From Palleronia sp. LCG004 (GTDB taxonomy: Bacteria > Pseudomonadota > Alphaproteobacteria > Rhodobacterales > Rhodobacteraceae): 64,000 nucleotides of DNA. The notes below the pieces were generated by a model that was given only the letters and a program-made list of their open reading frames with translations, was not told the DNA's origin and ran no database searches. Shown in pieces: positions 16,673 through 26,664 of this stretch (the stretch's first letter is position 1; each line of letters begins with the position of its first letter). Position numbers and translations under genes: made by a program. The stretch lies in contig NZ_CP136759.1 in the NCBI RefSeq assembly GCF_032931615.1, forward strand, positions 744,001 to 808,000, given 5' to 3'.

Positions 16673-17562
16673 CGCTGCCGAACCCTGAGCGCGCGGTCGA
16701 GGATGATCGCCACGACCACGATGACGAAGCCGCTCTCGAAGCCGAGCGAGGTATTGACCTGATTGAGAGCCCGCACGACCGGCACGCCGAGCCCGTCCGC
16801 GCCCACGAGCGCCGCGATCACCACCATCGACAGTGACAGCATGATGGTCTGGTTCAGGCCGGCCATGATCTGGGGCAGGGCGCTCGGCAGTTCGATCTTC
16901 CAGAGCAACTGCCGCGGCGTTGCGCCGAATGCCTGTGCCGCTTCGATCAGCGGTTTGGGCGTCGACGAGATCCCGAGATGCGTGAGCCGGATCGAGGCCG
17001 GCAGCACGAAGATCACCGTCGCCATGAGGCCGGGCACCATGCCGATTCCGAAGAAGACGATTGCCGGGATGAGATAGACGAAGGTCGGCAGCGTCTGCAT
17101 CAGGTCGAGGACCGGCCGCACCCATGCATAGAGCTTCGGACGATGCGCCACCGCAATTCCGATCGGCACACCCAGCCCCATGCAGACGACGCAGGCCGAC
17201 AGGACCAGGGTCAGGCTCTCGCTCGTTTCCTCCCAATATCCCTGGTTCAGGACGAAGAGAAACCCGAGGATCACCAGAAGGCAAACCTGCCAGCGGTGCT
17301 GAAGATACCACGTGAGGCCCGCGAAGACGGCGATCACCAGAAGCGGGTGATACTCGGCCGGATAGGCCGGGACGTAATCCTCGGCACCGGTCAGCCATCC
17401 GATGCCCGGTGGGCTGAGAAACAGCGCCAGCAGGATGTCAATCAGACCCTCGAGGAAAATGGCGATGCCGTCGAAGACTGCTGCCCCGTTGATCTGCAGC
17501 CAGTCGAACGCGATGCCGGCGATCCGGCCGACGGGGATCTTGGTGTCGGTCAACCATTCCAT
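16669..17562 (-). CDS. Glycine betaine/choline-type ABC transporter permease (ProW-like)
   Basis: Predicted 297-aa membrane permease of the ProW/OpuAB type. It has about seven helices and a binding-protein-dependent transport EAA-like loop (EAAQAFGATPRQLLWKIELP, near 210-230). The N-terminal MEWLTDTKIPVG segment and the helix FDGIAIFLEGLIDILL are typical of the family. I took the ATG at 17562 from alignment with such N-termini; no good Shine-Dalgarno is visible. It is the first gene of a three-gene operon (permease, GFA, ATPase). The partner periplasmic binding protein is missing locally. Confidence 0.88.
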   Translation of the reverse strand: MEWLTDTKIPVGRIAGIAFDWLQINGAAVFDGIAIFLEGLIDILLALFLSPPGIGWLTGAEDYVPAYPAEYHPLLVIAVFAGLTWYLQHRWQVCLLVILGFLFVLNQGYWEETSESLTLVLSACVVCMGLGVPIGIAVAHRPKLYAWVRPVLDLMQTLPTFVYLIPAIVFFGIGMVPGLMATVIFVLPASIRLTHLGISSTPKPLIEAAQAFGATPRQLLWKIELPSALPQIMAGLNQTIMLSLSMVVIAALVGADGLGVPVVRALNQVNTSLGFESGFVIVVVAIILDRALRVRQR

Positions 17563-17680
17563 CGCCGCAACATGCGGCACGGTCACAGGGATTGAAAGCG
17601 GAAAGCTGCCGGGAGAGTGGCCGTGGGCCGCACCGGGCCCTATCTTTGAAGCCGTTCCAAGGCCCGAGGAAAAGGACGCC

Positions 17681-18466
17681 ATGACAACCCGCAGACACTT
17701 CCTGACGATCGGTGGCGCATTGGCGCTCACGGGGATTCTGACGATCCCCGTGTCCACCGCTGCCCAGACCTCAGATACTTTCCCGACCGAGAGCGGCGAG
17801 ATCGTCGTGCATCCGATTTCCCATGCGAGCTTCTGGATGGAGACGCCCGCCGGCGTCATCCTCGTCGATCCAGTCGGTGCCGAGGCGGATTACGAGGATA
17901 TGCCCGATCCCGATCTCGTTCTCATCACGCATGAACATGGCGATCATTACGATCCGGAACTGCTGTCCGAGATCACCGCCGGCAAGACGCAGATGATCAC
18001 GAACATCGCAGTCTACGACATGCTTCCCAGCGCTCTTCAGATGATGACGCAGCAGGTCGCCAACGGTGATTCCACCGACGCGCTCGGGGTGGAGATCACG
18101 GCGGTTCCGGCCTACAACATCACCGAAGGACGGCTCGACTTCCATCCCGAGGGGCGAGACAACGGCTACGTCCTCGCGATCGACGGTATGCGGGTCTATG
18201 TCTCGGGCGATACCGAAGGGACGTCGGAGATGCGCGCGCTCAAGGATATCGACCTGGCCTTCGTCAGCATGAACCTGCCCTTCACGATGGCGGTTGAGCA
18301 GGCAGCCGACGCAGTTGCCGAATTCGCTCCGGCCCATGTCTATCCGTACCACTACCGTGGTCGGGACGGCGGCACGCAGGATCCCGAGGCTTTTGCCGAA
18401 CTCCTGCAACAGGCCGGGGCCGGGACCGAAGTTCATATCGGCAACTGGTATCCCGAGGGTCTTTGA
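17681..18466 (+). CDS. Tat-exported MBL-fold metal-dependent hydrolase (UlaG-like)
   Basis: Predicted 261-aa metallo-beta-lactamase-fold protein of the UlaG/ascorbate-6-phosphate lactonase-like branch. The N-terminus MTTRRHFLTIGGALAL is a twin-arginine (RRxFL) signal peptide, so a folded, metal-loaded enzyme is exported to the periplasm. Metal ligands: THEHGDHY (about 84-91), SGDTEG (late middle) and PYHYRG near the C-terminus. GAGGAAAAGGA lies about 5 nt upstream of the ATG. It is divergent from the ProVW operon with 118 nt between. Substrate unknown. Confidence 0.85.
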   Translation: MTTRRHFLTIGGALALTGILTIPVSTAAQTSDTFPTESGEIVVHPISHASFWMETPAGVILVDPVGAEADYEDMPDPDLVLITHEHGDHYDPELLSEITAGKTQMITNIAVYDMLPSALQMMTQQVANGDSTDALGVEITAVPAYNITEGRLDFHPEGRDNGYVLAIDGMRVYVSGDTEGTSEMRALKDIDLAFVSMNLPFTMAVEQAADAVAEFAPAHVYPYHYRGRDGGTQDPEAFAELLQQAGAGTEVHIGNWYPEGL

Positions 18467-18522
18467 CCTTTCGACGGGGCGGATATGTCCACCCGTTCAC
18501 TTTTGCCGATTGAAATGAAAGT

Positions 18523-18544
18523 CGGGGGGCCAACCGGCCCCCCG
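18523..18544. terminator. GC-rich hairpin between convergent genes
   Basis: CGGGGGGCC (18523-18531) and GGCCCCCCG (18536-18544) form a perfect 9-bp stem with an AACC loop. It sits between the convergent MBL gene and lpd. There is no clear T tract on either strand, so intrinsic termination is uncertain. Confidence 0.5.
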
Positions 18545-18569
18545 TATCGTCTGTAGCTGATGACGATCC

Positions 18570-19958
18570 TCAGGAATGGATCGCACCGTCTCCGCAAGCG
18601 AGGGCTGCCTCACGCACTGCTTCCGAATAGGTCGGATGGGCGTGGCAAGTCAGCGCCAAATCTTCCGCCGCGGCACCGAATTCCATCGCGACGCAAACCT
18701 CGTGGATCAGGTCGCCGGCCATCGGTCCGATGATATGCGCGCCGAGAATGCGATCCGTCTCCCTGTGCGCGAGGATCTTGACGAAACCGTCGGCGGCGAA
18801 ATTCGCCTTGGCCCGGCCATTCCCCATGAAGCTGAACTTGCCGACCTTGTAAGGCACCTCGTCCTGCTTCAACTGCTCTTCGGTGCGTCCGACGCTGGCC
18901 ACTTCGGGATGGGTATAGATTACGCTCGGGATGACACCGTAATTCACGTGGCCATGTTTTCCGGCCAGCACCTCGGCCACGGCCATGCCCTCGTCTTCGG
19001 CCTTGTGGGCGAGCATGGGTCCCGCGATGCAATCGCCAATCGCATAGATCCCGTCTTTCGTGGTCTTCCAGTGATCGTCGGTCTTGATCTGACCGCGCTC
19101 CGTCGTCTCGACGCCGAGATCCTCGAGGCCGAGCCCCTTGGTCACCGGCTTGCGCCCGGTCGCGACGAGAACGATGTCGGCATCAATGGTCTCTTCGCTC
19201 TCGTCTTTCTTGAGCTTGTAGCTGACCTTGGCCTTGCCGTCGCTTATTTCGGCACCTTGAACGGCGGCCCCGAGGACGAATTTCATGCCCTGCTTCGACA
19301 GCAATTTCTGGAAGTTCTTCTGCACCTCACCGTCCATTCCGGGTGTCACCGTGTCAAGATATTCGAGCACGGTCACCTCCGCTCCGAGCCGGGCATAGAC
19401 GCTGCCCATCTCGAGCCCGATGACGCCCGCACCGATCACGACCATCTTCTTCGGGATCTCCTTCAGCGACAATGCGCCGGTGGAACTCACGATGGTTTCC
19501 TCGTCGATCTCGATGCCGGGAAGGGTGGCCGAATCCGACCCGCTGGCGATCACGATGTTCTTTGCGTCATGCACCTCGTCGCCGACCTTCACCTTGCCCG
19601 CCTCGGGGATCGAGGCCCAGCCCTTCAGCCAGTCGACCTTGTTCTTCTTGAAGAGGAATTCGATCCCCTTCGTATTCTGGCCGATCGTGTCGTCCTTGTA
19701 GGCCTGCATCGCGGACCAATCGACCTTCGGAGCGTCGACATTCAGGCCCATCTTCGAGAAGTTGTGCTCCGCCTCGTGGAGCATCTCGGTCGCATGAAGC
19801 AGCGCCTTGGATGGAATGCAGCCGATATTGAGGCACGTCCCGCCAAGCGTTTCGCGTCCCTCGACGCATGCGGTCTTGAGGCCAAGCTGTGCACAGCGGA
19901 TGGCGCAGACATAGCCGCCGGGGCCGGAGCCGATGATGATGACGTCGTAACTAGCCAT
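18570..19958 (-). CDS. lpdA: Dihydrolipoyl dehydrogenase (E3)
   Basis: Predicted 462-aa flavoprotein disulfide reductase that reoxidises the dihydrolipoyl arms of 2-oxoacid dehydrogenases. The FAD-binding motif [10 protein letters not shown] is at residues 11-20. The redox disulfide is [16 protein letters not shown] (about 39-54). An NAD-binding [12 protein letters not shown] lies mid-protein and the C-terminal catalytic His is in [10 protein letters not shown]. As the last gene in the sucA-sucB-lpd direction it most likely serves 2-oxoglutarate dehydrogenase, although small membrane-protein genes intervene. Confidence 0.97.
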   Translation of the reverse strand: MASYDVIIIGSGPGGYVCAIRCAQLGLKTACVEGRETLGGTCLNIGCIPSKALLHATEMLHEAEHNFSKMGLNVDAPKVDWSAMQAYKDDTIGQNTKGIEFLFKKNKVDWLKGWASIPEAGKVKVGDEVHDAKNIVIASGSDSATLPGIEIDEETIVSSTGALSLKEIPKKMVVIGAGVIGLEMGSVYARLGAEVTVLEYLDTVTPGMDGEVQKNFQKLLSKQGMKFVLGAAVQGAEISDGKAKVSYKLKKDESEETIDADIVLVATGRKPVTKGLGLEDLGVETTERGQIKTDDHWKTTKDGIYAIGDCIAGPMLAHKAEDEGMAVAEVLAGKHGHVNYGVIPSVIYTHPEVASVGRTEEQLKQDEVPYKVGKFSFMGNGRAKANFAADGFVKILAHRETDRILGAHIIGPMAGDLIHEVCVAMEFGAAAEDLALTCHAHPTYSEAVREAALACGDGAIHS

Positions 19959-19973
19959 TGGTCTTTCCTGAAG

Positions 19974-20384
19974 TCAGAGGAGGGCGAGAAGAAGCATGAG
20001 CACGGTCGCGATCCAACCCGCCCCGAAGATGAACGAGCGCCACGGCACCCAGCCGTAGGCATAGGCCGGCACGTAGAGGATCCTCGCCGCAAGATAGATC
20101 CACGCCAGCGTCGCGGTCAGGGCGCTGCCGGTGCCGGTCAGCGTCACCGCGACCGCGGCGATCGCGAAGAGCAGCAACGCTTCGTTGTGGTTGTCGTAGG
20201 CCCGCATGATCCTGCCAGTCCGACGCGACAGGATCTGATCCTTCGGTCGCTGCAGGTCCTGCGGATCGCGGGGCCCCATCGTCGTACGTGGTCCGAGTTC
20301 GAGATTGGCGGGAACCGCGAAGAGGACCAACTGCACGGCTTGCAGCAAGGCAGACAGGATCAGAACGAGGAGTTCGGTCGTCAT
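19974..20384 (-). CDS. MAPEG family membrane protein
   Basis: Predicted 136-aa integral membrane protein with four helices, of the MAPEG (membrane-associated proteins in eicosanoid and glutathione metabolism) family. The typical loop RIMRAYDNHNEALLLF is present after TM1, followed by YLAARILYVPAYAYG. Some MAPEG proteins are membrane glutathione transferases; bacterial ones are mostly uncharacterised. It lies 15 nt upstream of lpdA on the same strand, so it is likely in one transcript with it. Confidence 0.88.
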   Translation of the reverse strand: MTTELLVLILSALLQAVQLVLFAVPANLELGPRTTMGPRDPQDLQRPKDQILSRRTGRIMRAYDNHNEALLLFAIAAVAVTLTGTGSALTATLAWIYLAARILYVPAYAYGWVPWRSFIFGAGWIATVLMLLLALL

Positions 20385-20408
20385 GCGCGGTTCCTTCGGA
20401 GGCTATGC

Positions 20409-20660
20409 TCAGACGGTGCGGAGGTAATGCGCCTCGGTTCCGGTCAAGCTCTTGCACAGGCCCCTTTCGGAGGAAAGCCATTCCTCCACCCGCGAGCGGT
20501 CCGACGCGTCGAAAAGACCCCAGACAGTCGAGGTGCCTTTCTCGCGCCAGAGCTGAAGCTGTCTCAGCCCCGCCTGATCGCGGCGCTCGGAGGCATCGGC
20601 GTATGAGGCGACGAAGGCGTCGGCATCGTCAGTATCGAAACGGATCAGGACCTGCATCAT
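20409..20660 (-). CDS. Small conserved hypothetical protein
   Basis: Predicted 83-aa soluble protein starting MMQVLIRFDTDDADAFVASY. It has an alpha/beta, ferredoxin-like look (beta strand VLIRF, a helix with DAFVASYADASE, then TVWGLFDASD), suggesting a small dimeric alpha-beta barrel-like domain, but I cannot assign a family. Two consecutive ATGs (20660, 20657) follow a GAAGGA; the second has the better spacing. It lies 1 nt after the lipoprotein gene and 24 nt before the MAPEG gene. Confidence 0.6.
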   Translation of the reverse strand: MMQVLIRFDTDDADAFVASYADASERRDQAGLRQLQLWREKGTSTVWGLFDASDRSRVEEWLSSERGLCKSLTGTEAHYLRTV

Positions 20661-20661
20661 T

Positions 20662-21021
20662 CTATCCTTCGCAGATGAGGGGCGCGGCGAGTACAGTATC
20701 ACTGTAACGCGCCCCCTGCGCTATGGTTTGCGTCGCGATCTCGTCTTTCGATGCGCCGACCCATCGGCAGGTCGGATTACCACGCACGGAATCACGGGCA
20801 AGCGCGATCCGCGTGTCCAGATCGCGGGGCGCGCTGGGGTCGAACAGGAAGAGATGCCACCGCGCACCGTTCCCTGCGCTTTCCGTCGACTCGATATGTC
20901 GCACCGTGACGTTCGGTTCGACCGGAACGGCGCAGGCCGACAGGAGCGCGAGCGCGGGAAGCGCAGCCTTGCGGATCAACCCCGAGCCGGGCACCGCGCC
21001 GGAACAGAGCCGATCGCACAT
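20662..21021 (-). CDS. Putative lipoprotein
   Basis: Predicted lipoprotein of about 119 aa. A basic-hydrophobic segment (RKAALPALALLSAC) ends in an LLSAC lipobox, followed by AVPVEPNVTVRHIES. A mature domain with two further Cys follows (NPTCRWVG and the C-terminal LICEG). The start is uncertain: ATG at 21021 gives a rather long n-region, ATG at 21039 a longer one, and internal GTG/TTG codons would also give a good signal peptide. It is divergent from the small exported protein at 21058. No family recognised. Confidence 0.6.
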   Translation of the reverse strand: MCDRLCSGAVPGSGLIRKAALPALALLSACAVPVEPNVTVRHIESTESAGNGARWHLFLFDPSAPRDLDTRIALARDSVRGNPTCRWVGASKDEIATQTIAQGARYSDTVLAAPLICEG

Positions 21022-21057
21022 GGGTTGAACAGAATACATCCTAGAGGAGGCCTTTCG

Positions 21058-21420
21058 ATGTTGAGACATGCCCTGATTGCCGGTGGCATCGCCATGATTG
21101 CCGCTTCCGGTCCGGCACTCGCCCAATCCGACGACAATCCGAATTCCACCGAGACCAGCGACCGCAATCCGGGTGCAGACAGGGGCGAGCCCGATGCCCG
21201 CCGCGGTCCCCCTGAGAGTTCACGCGGTGGCGATGATCGGCGGCCCCGACCGCATGGCCCGCCCGGGCCGATGATGATGGGTGAGGCGATGACGGGTTTC
21301 GTCCTCGATCTCGGCGACGACAGGTCGTTGCGCGTTTTCTGCGGCGACGAGGCGATCGGACCATGCATGGAAGCGGTGAGGCCGCTCATCGATCAGATCC
21401 CGGCCTTGACGAACGATTGA
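21058..21420 (+). CDS. Small exported protein, Pro/Arg/Gly-rich
   Basis: Predicted 120-aa exported protein. The signal peptide (residues 1-22, ending PALAQ) is followed by a disordered, charged Asp/Arg/Pro/Gly region and a short folded C-terminal segment (FVLDLGDDRSLRVFCGDEA, then CMEAVRPLIDQIP) containing two Cys that could form a disulfide. AGAGGAGG about 8 nt before the ATG at 21058 supports the start. It is a plus-strand gene inside the minus-strand suc-lpd group, so it is separately transcribed. Function unknown. Confidence 0.65.
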   Translation: MLRHALIAGGIAMIAASGPALAQSDDNPNSTETSDRNPGADRGEPDARRGPPESSRGGDDRRPRPHGPPGPMMMGEAMTGFVLDLGDDRSLRVFCGDEAIGPCMEAVRPLIDQIPALTND

Positions 21421-21430
21421 TCGAGACGGT

Positions 21431-21454
21431 GCGGGGCCGGTGATCCGGCCCCGC
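21431..21454. terminator. GC-rich hairpin between convergent genes
   Basis: GCGGGGCCGG (21431-21440) and CCGGCCCCGC (21445-21454) form a perfect 10-bp stem with a TGAT loop, between the 21058 gene and the convergent sucB. No T tract follows on either strand, so it may be a bidirectional transcript end or a 3' stabiliser. Confidence 0.5.
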
Positions 21455-21464
21455 ATATCATCCG

Positions 21465-23048
21465 TCAAAGATCCATCAACAGACGGCGGGGATCCTCGAG
21501 CGCTTCCTTCACGCGGACGAGGAACGTGACCGCGCCTTTGCCATCGACGATCCGGTGGTCGTAGCTGAGCGCGAGATACATCATCGGACGGATCTCGATC
21601 TTGCCGCCGACGACCATCGGGCGTTCCTGGATCTTGTGCATGCCGAGAATGCCCGATTGCGGCGCATTCAGGATCGGCGAGGACATCAGCGATCCGTAGA
21701 CGCCGCCATTCGAGATGGTGAACGTTCCGCCCTGCATGTCGTTCATCGACAGCTTGCCGTCACGGGCCCGCTGACCGAGCTCGTTGATCGTCTTCTCGAT
21801 CTGGGCAAAGGACATGGCGTCGGCATCGCGCACGATCGGCACGACGAGGCCCGACGGCGTGCCTACGGCGATCCCCATATGCACGAAGTGCTTGTAGACG
21901 ATGTCGGTCCCGTCGATCTCGGCATTGACCTCGGGGACTTCCTGCAGCGCGTGGCAGCAGGCCTTGGTGAAGAAGGACATGAAGCCGAGCTTCACGCCGT
22001 GCTTCTTCAAGAAGAGGTCCTTGTACTCGTTCCGCAGATCCATCACTGCGCTCATGTCCACCTCGTTATAGGTGGTGAGCATCGCGGCATTGTTCTGCGC
22101 CTCTTTCAGGCGGCGCGCGATGGTCTGGCGCAGACGGGTCATCTTGACCCGTTCCTCGCGGTCGGCATCGTCTGCGGGGCTTGCCGGACGGGTGGGGGCG
22201 GGCTTGTCGTCGGCCTTCTTCGAGGAACCTGCGTTCTGCACGTCCTCTTTCATCACGCGGCCGTCGCGGCCGGTGCCCTTCACGTCCTCGCGGCTCACGC
22301 CCTTCTCGGCCATCGCCTTCTTGGCCGAAGGTGCGTCCTCGATATCCGCGCCGCCCTTCGATGAGCTCTCGGACTTGGCTTCCGCGGCGGGCTCGTCCTG
22401 CTTCGGCGCAGACGATCCGCCGCCGCCCTTCGTCAGGGTCGCGAGCTTGCCACCCGCCTCGACCGTCTCGCCCTCGGATTTGAGGATCTTGCCGAGCGTG
22501 CCGGCGGCGGGGGCGGGCACCTCGACGCTGACCTTGTCGGTCTCGAGCTCGCAGAGCATCTCGTCGGCCTCGACCTGGTCGCCTTCGGCCTTGAACCATG
22601 TCGCGATCGTCGCTTCGCTCACGGATTCCCCGAGGGTCGGGACCATCACGTCGATCTCTTCGCCAGCACCCCCGCTCTCGTCCGAAGGCTTTCCTTCTTC
22701 CTCGGGCGTGTCGGAACCGGAATAGCCCGCGCGGGTCTCCTCTTCGTCCTTCGGCTTCTTCTCGGCGGATTTTGATCCACCATCTCCCGATTTCGACGAA
22801 CCGGCGCCGCTGCCCGCCTCGGTGATATGCGCGAGCAGCGCGTCGACGCCGACGGTGTCGCCTTCCTGGGCCACGATCTCGCCCAGCTCACCCGCGGCGG
22901 GGGAGGGAACCTCCACGGTGACCTTGTCGGTCTCGAGCTCACAGAGCATCTCGTCCATCTCGACGCTGTCGCCCGGTTTCTTGAACCAGGTGGCGATGGT
23001 CGCCTCGGTGACGGATTCGCCCAGTGTGGGCACACGAACTTCGGTCAT
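21465..23048 (-). CDS. sucB: 2-oxoglutarate dehydrogenase E2 (dihydrolipoyl succinyltransferase)
   Basis: Predicted 527-aa E2 core of the 2-oxoglutarate dehydrogenase complex. It has two N-terminal lipoyl domains (lipoylated Lys42 and about Lys172, each in ELETDK), joined by an acidic Ser/Gly/Glu-rich linker. A peripheral subunit-binding domain follows ([20 protein letters not shown]). The catalytic acetyltransferase domain ends with the active-site motif YDHRIVDG. The second lipoyl domain makes it longer than the E. coli protein (about 405 aa). The start at 23048 follows GGAAGGA and lies 4 nt after the sucA stop. Confidence 0.96.
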   Translation of the reverse strand: MTEVRVPTLGESVTEATIATWFKKPGDSVEMDEMLCELETDKVTVEVPSPAAGELGEIVAQEGDTVGVDALLAHITEAGSGAGSSKSGDGGSKSAEKKPKDEEETRAGYSGSDTPEEEGKPSDESGGAGEEIDVMVPTLGESVSEATIATWFKAEGDQVEADEMLCELETDKVSVEVPAPAAGTLGKILKSEGETVEAGGKLATLTKGGGGSSAPKQDEPAAEAKSESSSKGGADIEDAPSAKKAMAEKGVSREDVKGTGRDGRVMKEDVQNAGSSKKADDKPAPTRPASPADDADREERVKMTRLRQTIARRLKEAQNNAAMLTTYNEVDMSAVMDLRNEYKDLFLKKHGVKLGFMSFFTKACCHALQEVPEVNAEIDGTDIVYKHFVHMGIAVGTPSGLVVPIVRDADAMSFAQIEKTINELGQRARDGKLSMNDMQGGTFTISNGGVYGSLMSSPILNAPQSGILGMHKIQERPMVVGGKIEIRPMMYLALSYDHRIVDGKGAVTFLVRVKEALEDPRRLLMDL

Positions 23049-23052
23049 CGTC

Positions 23053-26013
23053 TTATCCTTCCAGTCCCAGAGCGCCATTCACCAGCGCCGCTTGTTGGGC
23101 TTTGTGTTGCGAGGCAAGCCCCGTCGCGGGCGACGCCGCAGCCTGACGGCCGGTATATGTCGGGCGCTTGTGCTTGGCGTCGATACGGCTGAGAACCCAC
23201 TCGATATTGGGTTCGATATAGCTCCACGGCCCCTGGTTCTTCGGCTCTTCCTGGCACCAGATCATCTCGGCCTTCGGGAACCGCTGAAGCTCGCGGACGA
23301 GGCTGTGGGCCGGGAACGGATAGAACTGCTCGACGCGCAGGAGATACACGTCGTCGAGCCCTTCCTCGTCCCGCTTCTCGAGCAGGTCGTAGTAGACCTT
23401 GCCCGAACACATGACGACGCGCCGGATCTTGTCGTCGTCCTGCAGCTTCAGCGACGAGTTGCCGTATTGCGCGTCGTCCCAGAGAATGCGGTGGAAACTC
23501 GACCCGTCGGTGAAGTCCGACGCCTTGCTGACGGCGAGCTTGTGGCGCAGCAGCGATTTCGGCGTCATCAGGATCAGCGGCTTGCGGTAGGAACGGTGAA
23601 GCTGCCGGCGCAGGATGTGGAAATAATTCGCAGGCGTCGTGCAGTTCGCGACGATCCAGTTGTCCTGCCCGCATTGCTGCAGGAACCGCTCGAGCCGGGC
23701 AGAGGAATGCTCCGGACCCTGACCCTCGTAGCCATGCGGCAGAAGACAGACGAGCCCCGACATCCTGAGCCATTTCGACTCGCCCGACGAGATGAACTGG
23801 TCGAACATGATCTGCGCGCCGTTCGCGAAGTCGCCGAACTGCGCCTCCCACAACGTCAGCGCGTTGGGTTCGGCCAGCGAATAGCCGTACTCGAACCCGA
23901 GAACCGCATATTCCGAGAGCATCGAATCGATGACCTCGTACTGGCTCTGGCCCTCGCGGATGTTGTTGAGCGGGTAGTACCGCTCTTCGGTCTGCTGATC
24001 GATCAGCGCCGAATGCCGCTGCGAGAATGTCCCGCGACCCGAATCCTGACCGGAGAGACGCACCGGGTACCCTTCGAGCAGCAGCGACCCGAAGGCCAGC
24101 GCCTCGGCCGTGGCCCAGTCGAAGCCTTCGCCCGTTTCAAACATCTCTCGCTTGGCTTCGAGCAGCCGGTCGATCGTGCGGTGCGTGTTGAACCCGTCGG
24201 GGGCGGTGCTGAGCGCAGCCCCGATATCCCGCAACGTCTCGCCGGGAATGGCGGTCTTGCCCCGCTGGTACTTCTCGCCCTGCTTGTTCAGCCCCGACCA
24301 CTTCCCGTCGAGCCAGTCCGCCTTGTTCGGCTTGTAATCCTTCCCGGCCTCGAACTCCTCGTTGAGATGGGCCTGGAAGCTCGACTTCGCGTCCTCGATC
24401 TCGCCTTCGGGGATCAGGCCCTCGCTCACGAGGCGTTCGGTGTATTTGGTCAGCGTCGTCTTCTGCTGCTTGACCGTCTTGTACATCTGCGGGTTCGTGA
24501 ACATGGGCTCGTCACCCTCGTTGTGGCCGAACCTGCGATAGCAGAAGATATCGATCACCACGTCCTTGCGGAACTTCTGACGGAATTCAGTCGCGACCTT
24601 GGCGGCATGGACCACGGCTTCGGGGTCGTCTCCGTTGACGTGGAAGATGGGGGCCTCGACCATCAGCGCGATATCCGTGGGATAGGGCGAGGTCCGTGAG
24701 AAGGCCGGAGAGGTCGTGAACCCGATCTGGTTGTTGACGACGATATGGATCGTGCCACCCGTCCGGTGGCCACGAATACCGGACAGCTGGAAACATTCCG
24801 CGACGACGCCCTGACCCGCGAAAGCCGCATCGCCATGCAGTAGCACGGACAGGACTTTTTCGCGCTCCTCGTCCTTCAGCTGGTCCTGCTTGGCACGCGC
24901 CTTTCCGAGAACCACCGGGTTCACCGCCTCGAGATGGCTCGGGTTGGCGGTTAGGGATAGATGCACGCTGTTGCCGTCGAATTCACGGTCATCGGACGTG
25001 CCGAGGTGATACTTCACGTCGCCCGATCCATCGACATCCTCGGGCTTGAAGCTGCCGCCCTGGAACTCGTTGAAGATCGCGCGATAGGGCTTCTGCATGA
25101 CATTGGCGAGAACGCTCAGCCGTCCGCGGTGCGGCATGCCGATCACGATGTCCTTCACGCCGAGCGCGCCGCCCCGCTTGATGATCTGCTCCATCGCGGG
25201 GATCAGCGCCTCCCCGCCATCGAGGCCGAAGCGCTTGGTGCCCATGTACTTGACGTGGAGGAACTTCTCGAAGCCCTCGGCTTCCACCAGCTTGTTCAGG
25301 ATCGCGCGACGGCCCTGTTCGGTGAACTTGACCTCCTTGCCGTAGCCCTCGATCCGTTCCTTCAGCCAGGCGGCCTGTTCGGGATCGGAGATGTGCATGT
25401 ACTGCAGCGCGAACGTGCCGCAATACGTGCGCTTGAGGATCTTCAGGATCTTGCCGAGCGTCGCGACCTCGAGGCCGAGGACATTGTCGATGAAGATCGG
25501 CCGGTCCATGTCGGCATCGGTGAAACCGTAGGCCTCCGGCGACAATTCGGGATGTTCCGGAACGTCACGGATGCCGAGCGGGTCGAGGTCGGCTGCCAGA
25601 TGCCCGCGGATCCGGTAGGCACGGATCAGCATCAGCGCGCGGATCGAGTCGAGCACTGCCTTCCTGACCTGCTCCTCGCCGATCTTGGTGCCGGTCGCTT
25701 CCGCCTTGTCGGTGATCTTCTTGGCGAGCGCCTTGCCGTCGGCCTTCGGATCGGCCGGCCATTGCCCGTCGAGCGCGGCAGTGAGGTCATCCGAAGGCTG
25801 CGGCGGCCAGTCGCTGCGGGCCCAGGAAGGCGCATTCGCCTCGGCCGCCGCGTCGCCGGCATCTCCGAGCGTCTCGAAATAGCGTTGCCAGCTTTCGTCC
25901 ACCGCCGACGGGTCGTCGGCGTAACGCGCATAGAGCTGTTCGAGATAGGCGGCGTTGTGCCCCTCGGCGAAGCTCTGCCGCTGGAAGTCTTCGTTCGGGG
26001 ATTGCTCGGTCAT
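23053..26013 (-). CDS. sucA: 2-oxoglutarate dehydrogenase E1 component
   Basis: Predicted 986-aa thiamine-diphosphate-dependent decarboxylase that turns 2-oxoglutarate into succinyl-dihydrolipoamide on SucB. An N-terminal E2-binding stretch ([20 protein letters not shown]) precedes [17 protein letters not shown], the TPP/Mg region [14 protein letters not shown], and the [18 protein letters not shown] segment (written [16 protein letters not shown]). The C-terminal [18 protein letters not shown] is also typical. Its ATG at 26013 overlaps the stop of the DUF805 gene as ATGA. The 4-nt gap to sucB implies coupled translation of E1 and E2. Confidence 0.97.
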   Translation of the reverse strand: MTEQSPNEDFQRQSFAEGHNAAYLEQLYARYADDPSAVDESWQRYFETLGDAGDAAAEANAPSWARSDWPPQPSDDLTAALDGQWPADPKADGKALAKKITDKAEATGTKIGEEQVRKAVLDSIRALMLIRAYRIRGHLAADLDPLGIRDVPEHPELSPEAYGFTDADMDRPIFIDNVLGLEVATLGKILKILKRTYCGTFALQYMHISDPEQAAWLKERIEGYGKEVKFTEQGRRAILNKLVEAEGFEKFLHVKYMGTKRFGLDGGEALIPAMEQIIKRGGALGVKDIVIGMPHRGRLSVLANVMQKPYRAIFNEFQGGSFKPEDVDGSGDVKYHLGTSDDREFDGNSVHLSLTANPSHLEAVNPVVLGKARAKQDQLKDEEREKVLSVLLHGDAAFAGQGVVAECFQLSGIRGHRTGGTIHIVVNNQIGFTTSPAFSRTSPYPTDIALMVEAPIFHVNGDDPEAVVHAAKVATEFRQKFRKDVVIDIFCYRRFGHNEGDEPMFTNPQMYKTVKQQKTTLTKYTERLVSEGLIPEGEIEDAKSSFQAHLNEEFEAGKDYKPNKADWLDGKWSGLNKQGEKYQRGKTAIPGETLRDIGAALSTAPDGFNTHRTIDRLLEAKREMFETGEGFDWATAEALAFGSLLLEGYPVRLSGQDSGRGTFSQRHSALIDQQTEERYYPLNNIREGQSQYEVIDSMLSEYAVLGFEYGYSLAEPNALTLWEAQFGDFANGAQIMFDQFISSGESKWLRMSGLVCLLPHGYEGQGPEHSSARLERFLQQCGQDNWIVANCTTPANYFHILRRQLHRSYRKPLILMTPKSLLRHKLAVSKASDFTDGSSFHRILWDDAQYGNSSLKLQDDDKIRRVVMCSGKVYYDLLEKRDEEGLDDVYLLRVEQFYPFPAHSLVRELQRFPKAEMIWCQEEPKNQGPWSYIEPNIEWVLSRIDAKHKRPTYTGRQAAASPATGLASQHKAQQAALVNGALGLEG

Positions 26014-26567
26014 TGGATCTCTCCGGGGTCAGTCGGATGGCTGTCGATATGGTACGGGGGTGGTCCGTATCTGTTTGTCGAAGGCTCGCTCGGTCGTGTC
26101 AGCCACCAGAGCACAAGTAAGGGGGAAACGAGGAAAACAAAGAAGGCCAGCCCCAGGATCAGGAAACTTCCGCCTGCCAGGATGTTCGTGAACTGTCCCG
26201 CCAGGAGCGGCTCGAAACCGGCGACGACACCGATGAACACGAAGATCCCGACGAAGACGATCAGCGGATAGACGAGATAAAGCCCCGAACGCCCGCTATC
26301 GTGCATCCGTCGCCACCCTGCGCTGAGCAGCGGAACGAAGGTCGCAAGCGAGAAAAACGCAGCGATCGGGCCGTTCGACTCGTAGCTCATCCTCCCGGGA
26401 TCGTACTCCACCTGCTGAAATCCGAAGAGCATTCCGTCTAGAAACCCGGCCACAAGGCTCCCGATGAGTACGAAGGCCGCGAACCACCAGTATTCCGACC
26501 GCGACGCCCGTCCGGAAAAGACGAAGTATTTGCGCAGGCAGGTTCTGATGGCGGAGAGGATGCTCAT
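26010..26567 (-). CDS. DUF805 family membrane protein
   Basis: Predicted 185-aa protein of the DUF805/YhaH-like family with about four membrane helices. It has the usual N-terminal signature CLRKYFVFSGRASRSEYWWF and the WRRMHDSGRSGLY motif. A Pro-rich cytoplasmic tail follows (GPPPYHIDSHPTDPGE). Function unknown for the family. The start ATG at 26567 is set by the conserved N-terminus. Its last codons overlap the sucA start (ATGA), so it is the gene immediately upstream in the sucAB transcript. Confidence 0.85.
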   Translation of the reverse strand: MSILSAIRTCLRKYFVFSGRASRSEYWWFAAFVLIGSLVAGFLDGMLFGFQQVEYDPGRMSYESNGPIAAFFSLATFVPLLSAGWRRMHDSGRSGLYLVYPLIVFVGIFVFIGVVAGFEPLLAGQFTNILAGGSFLILGLAFFVFLVSPLLVLWWLTRPSEPSTNRYGPPPYHIDSHPTDPGEIQ

Positions 26568-26664
26568 CGTCTCGCCTCCGTGCCCGCGCGCAGACAAGCG
26601 ATCCGGGCTGCACCGACCCTTCTGGAGAGCGTCCGGCGAGAGGAGGGGATGATGCTTGTCATGT

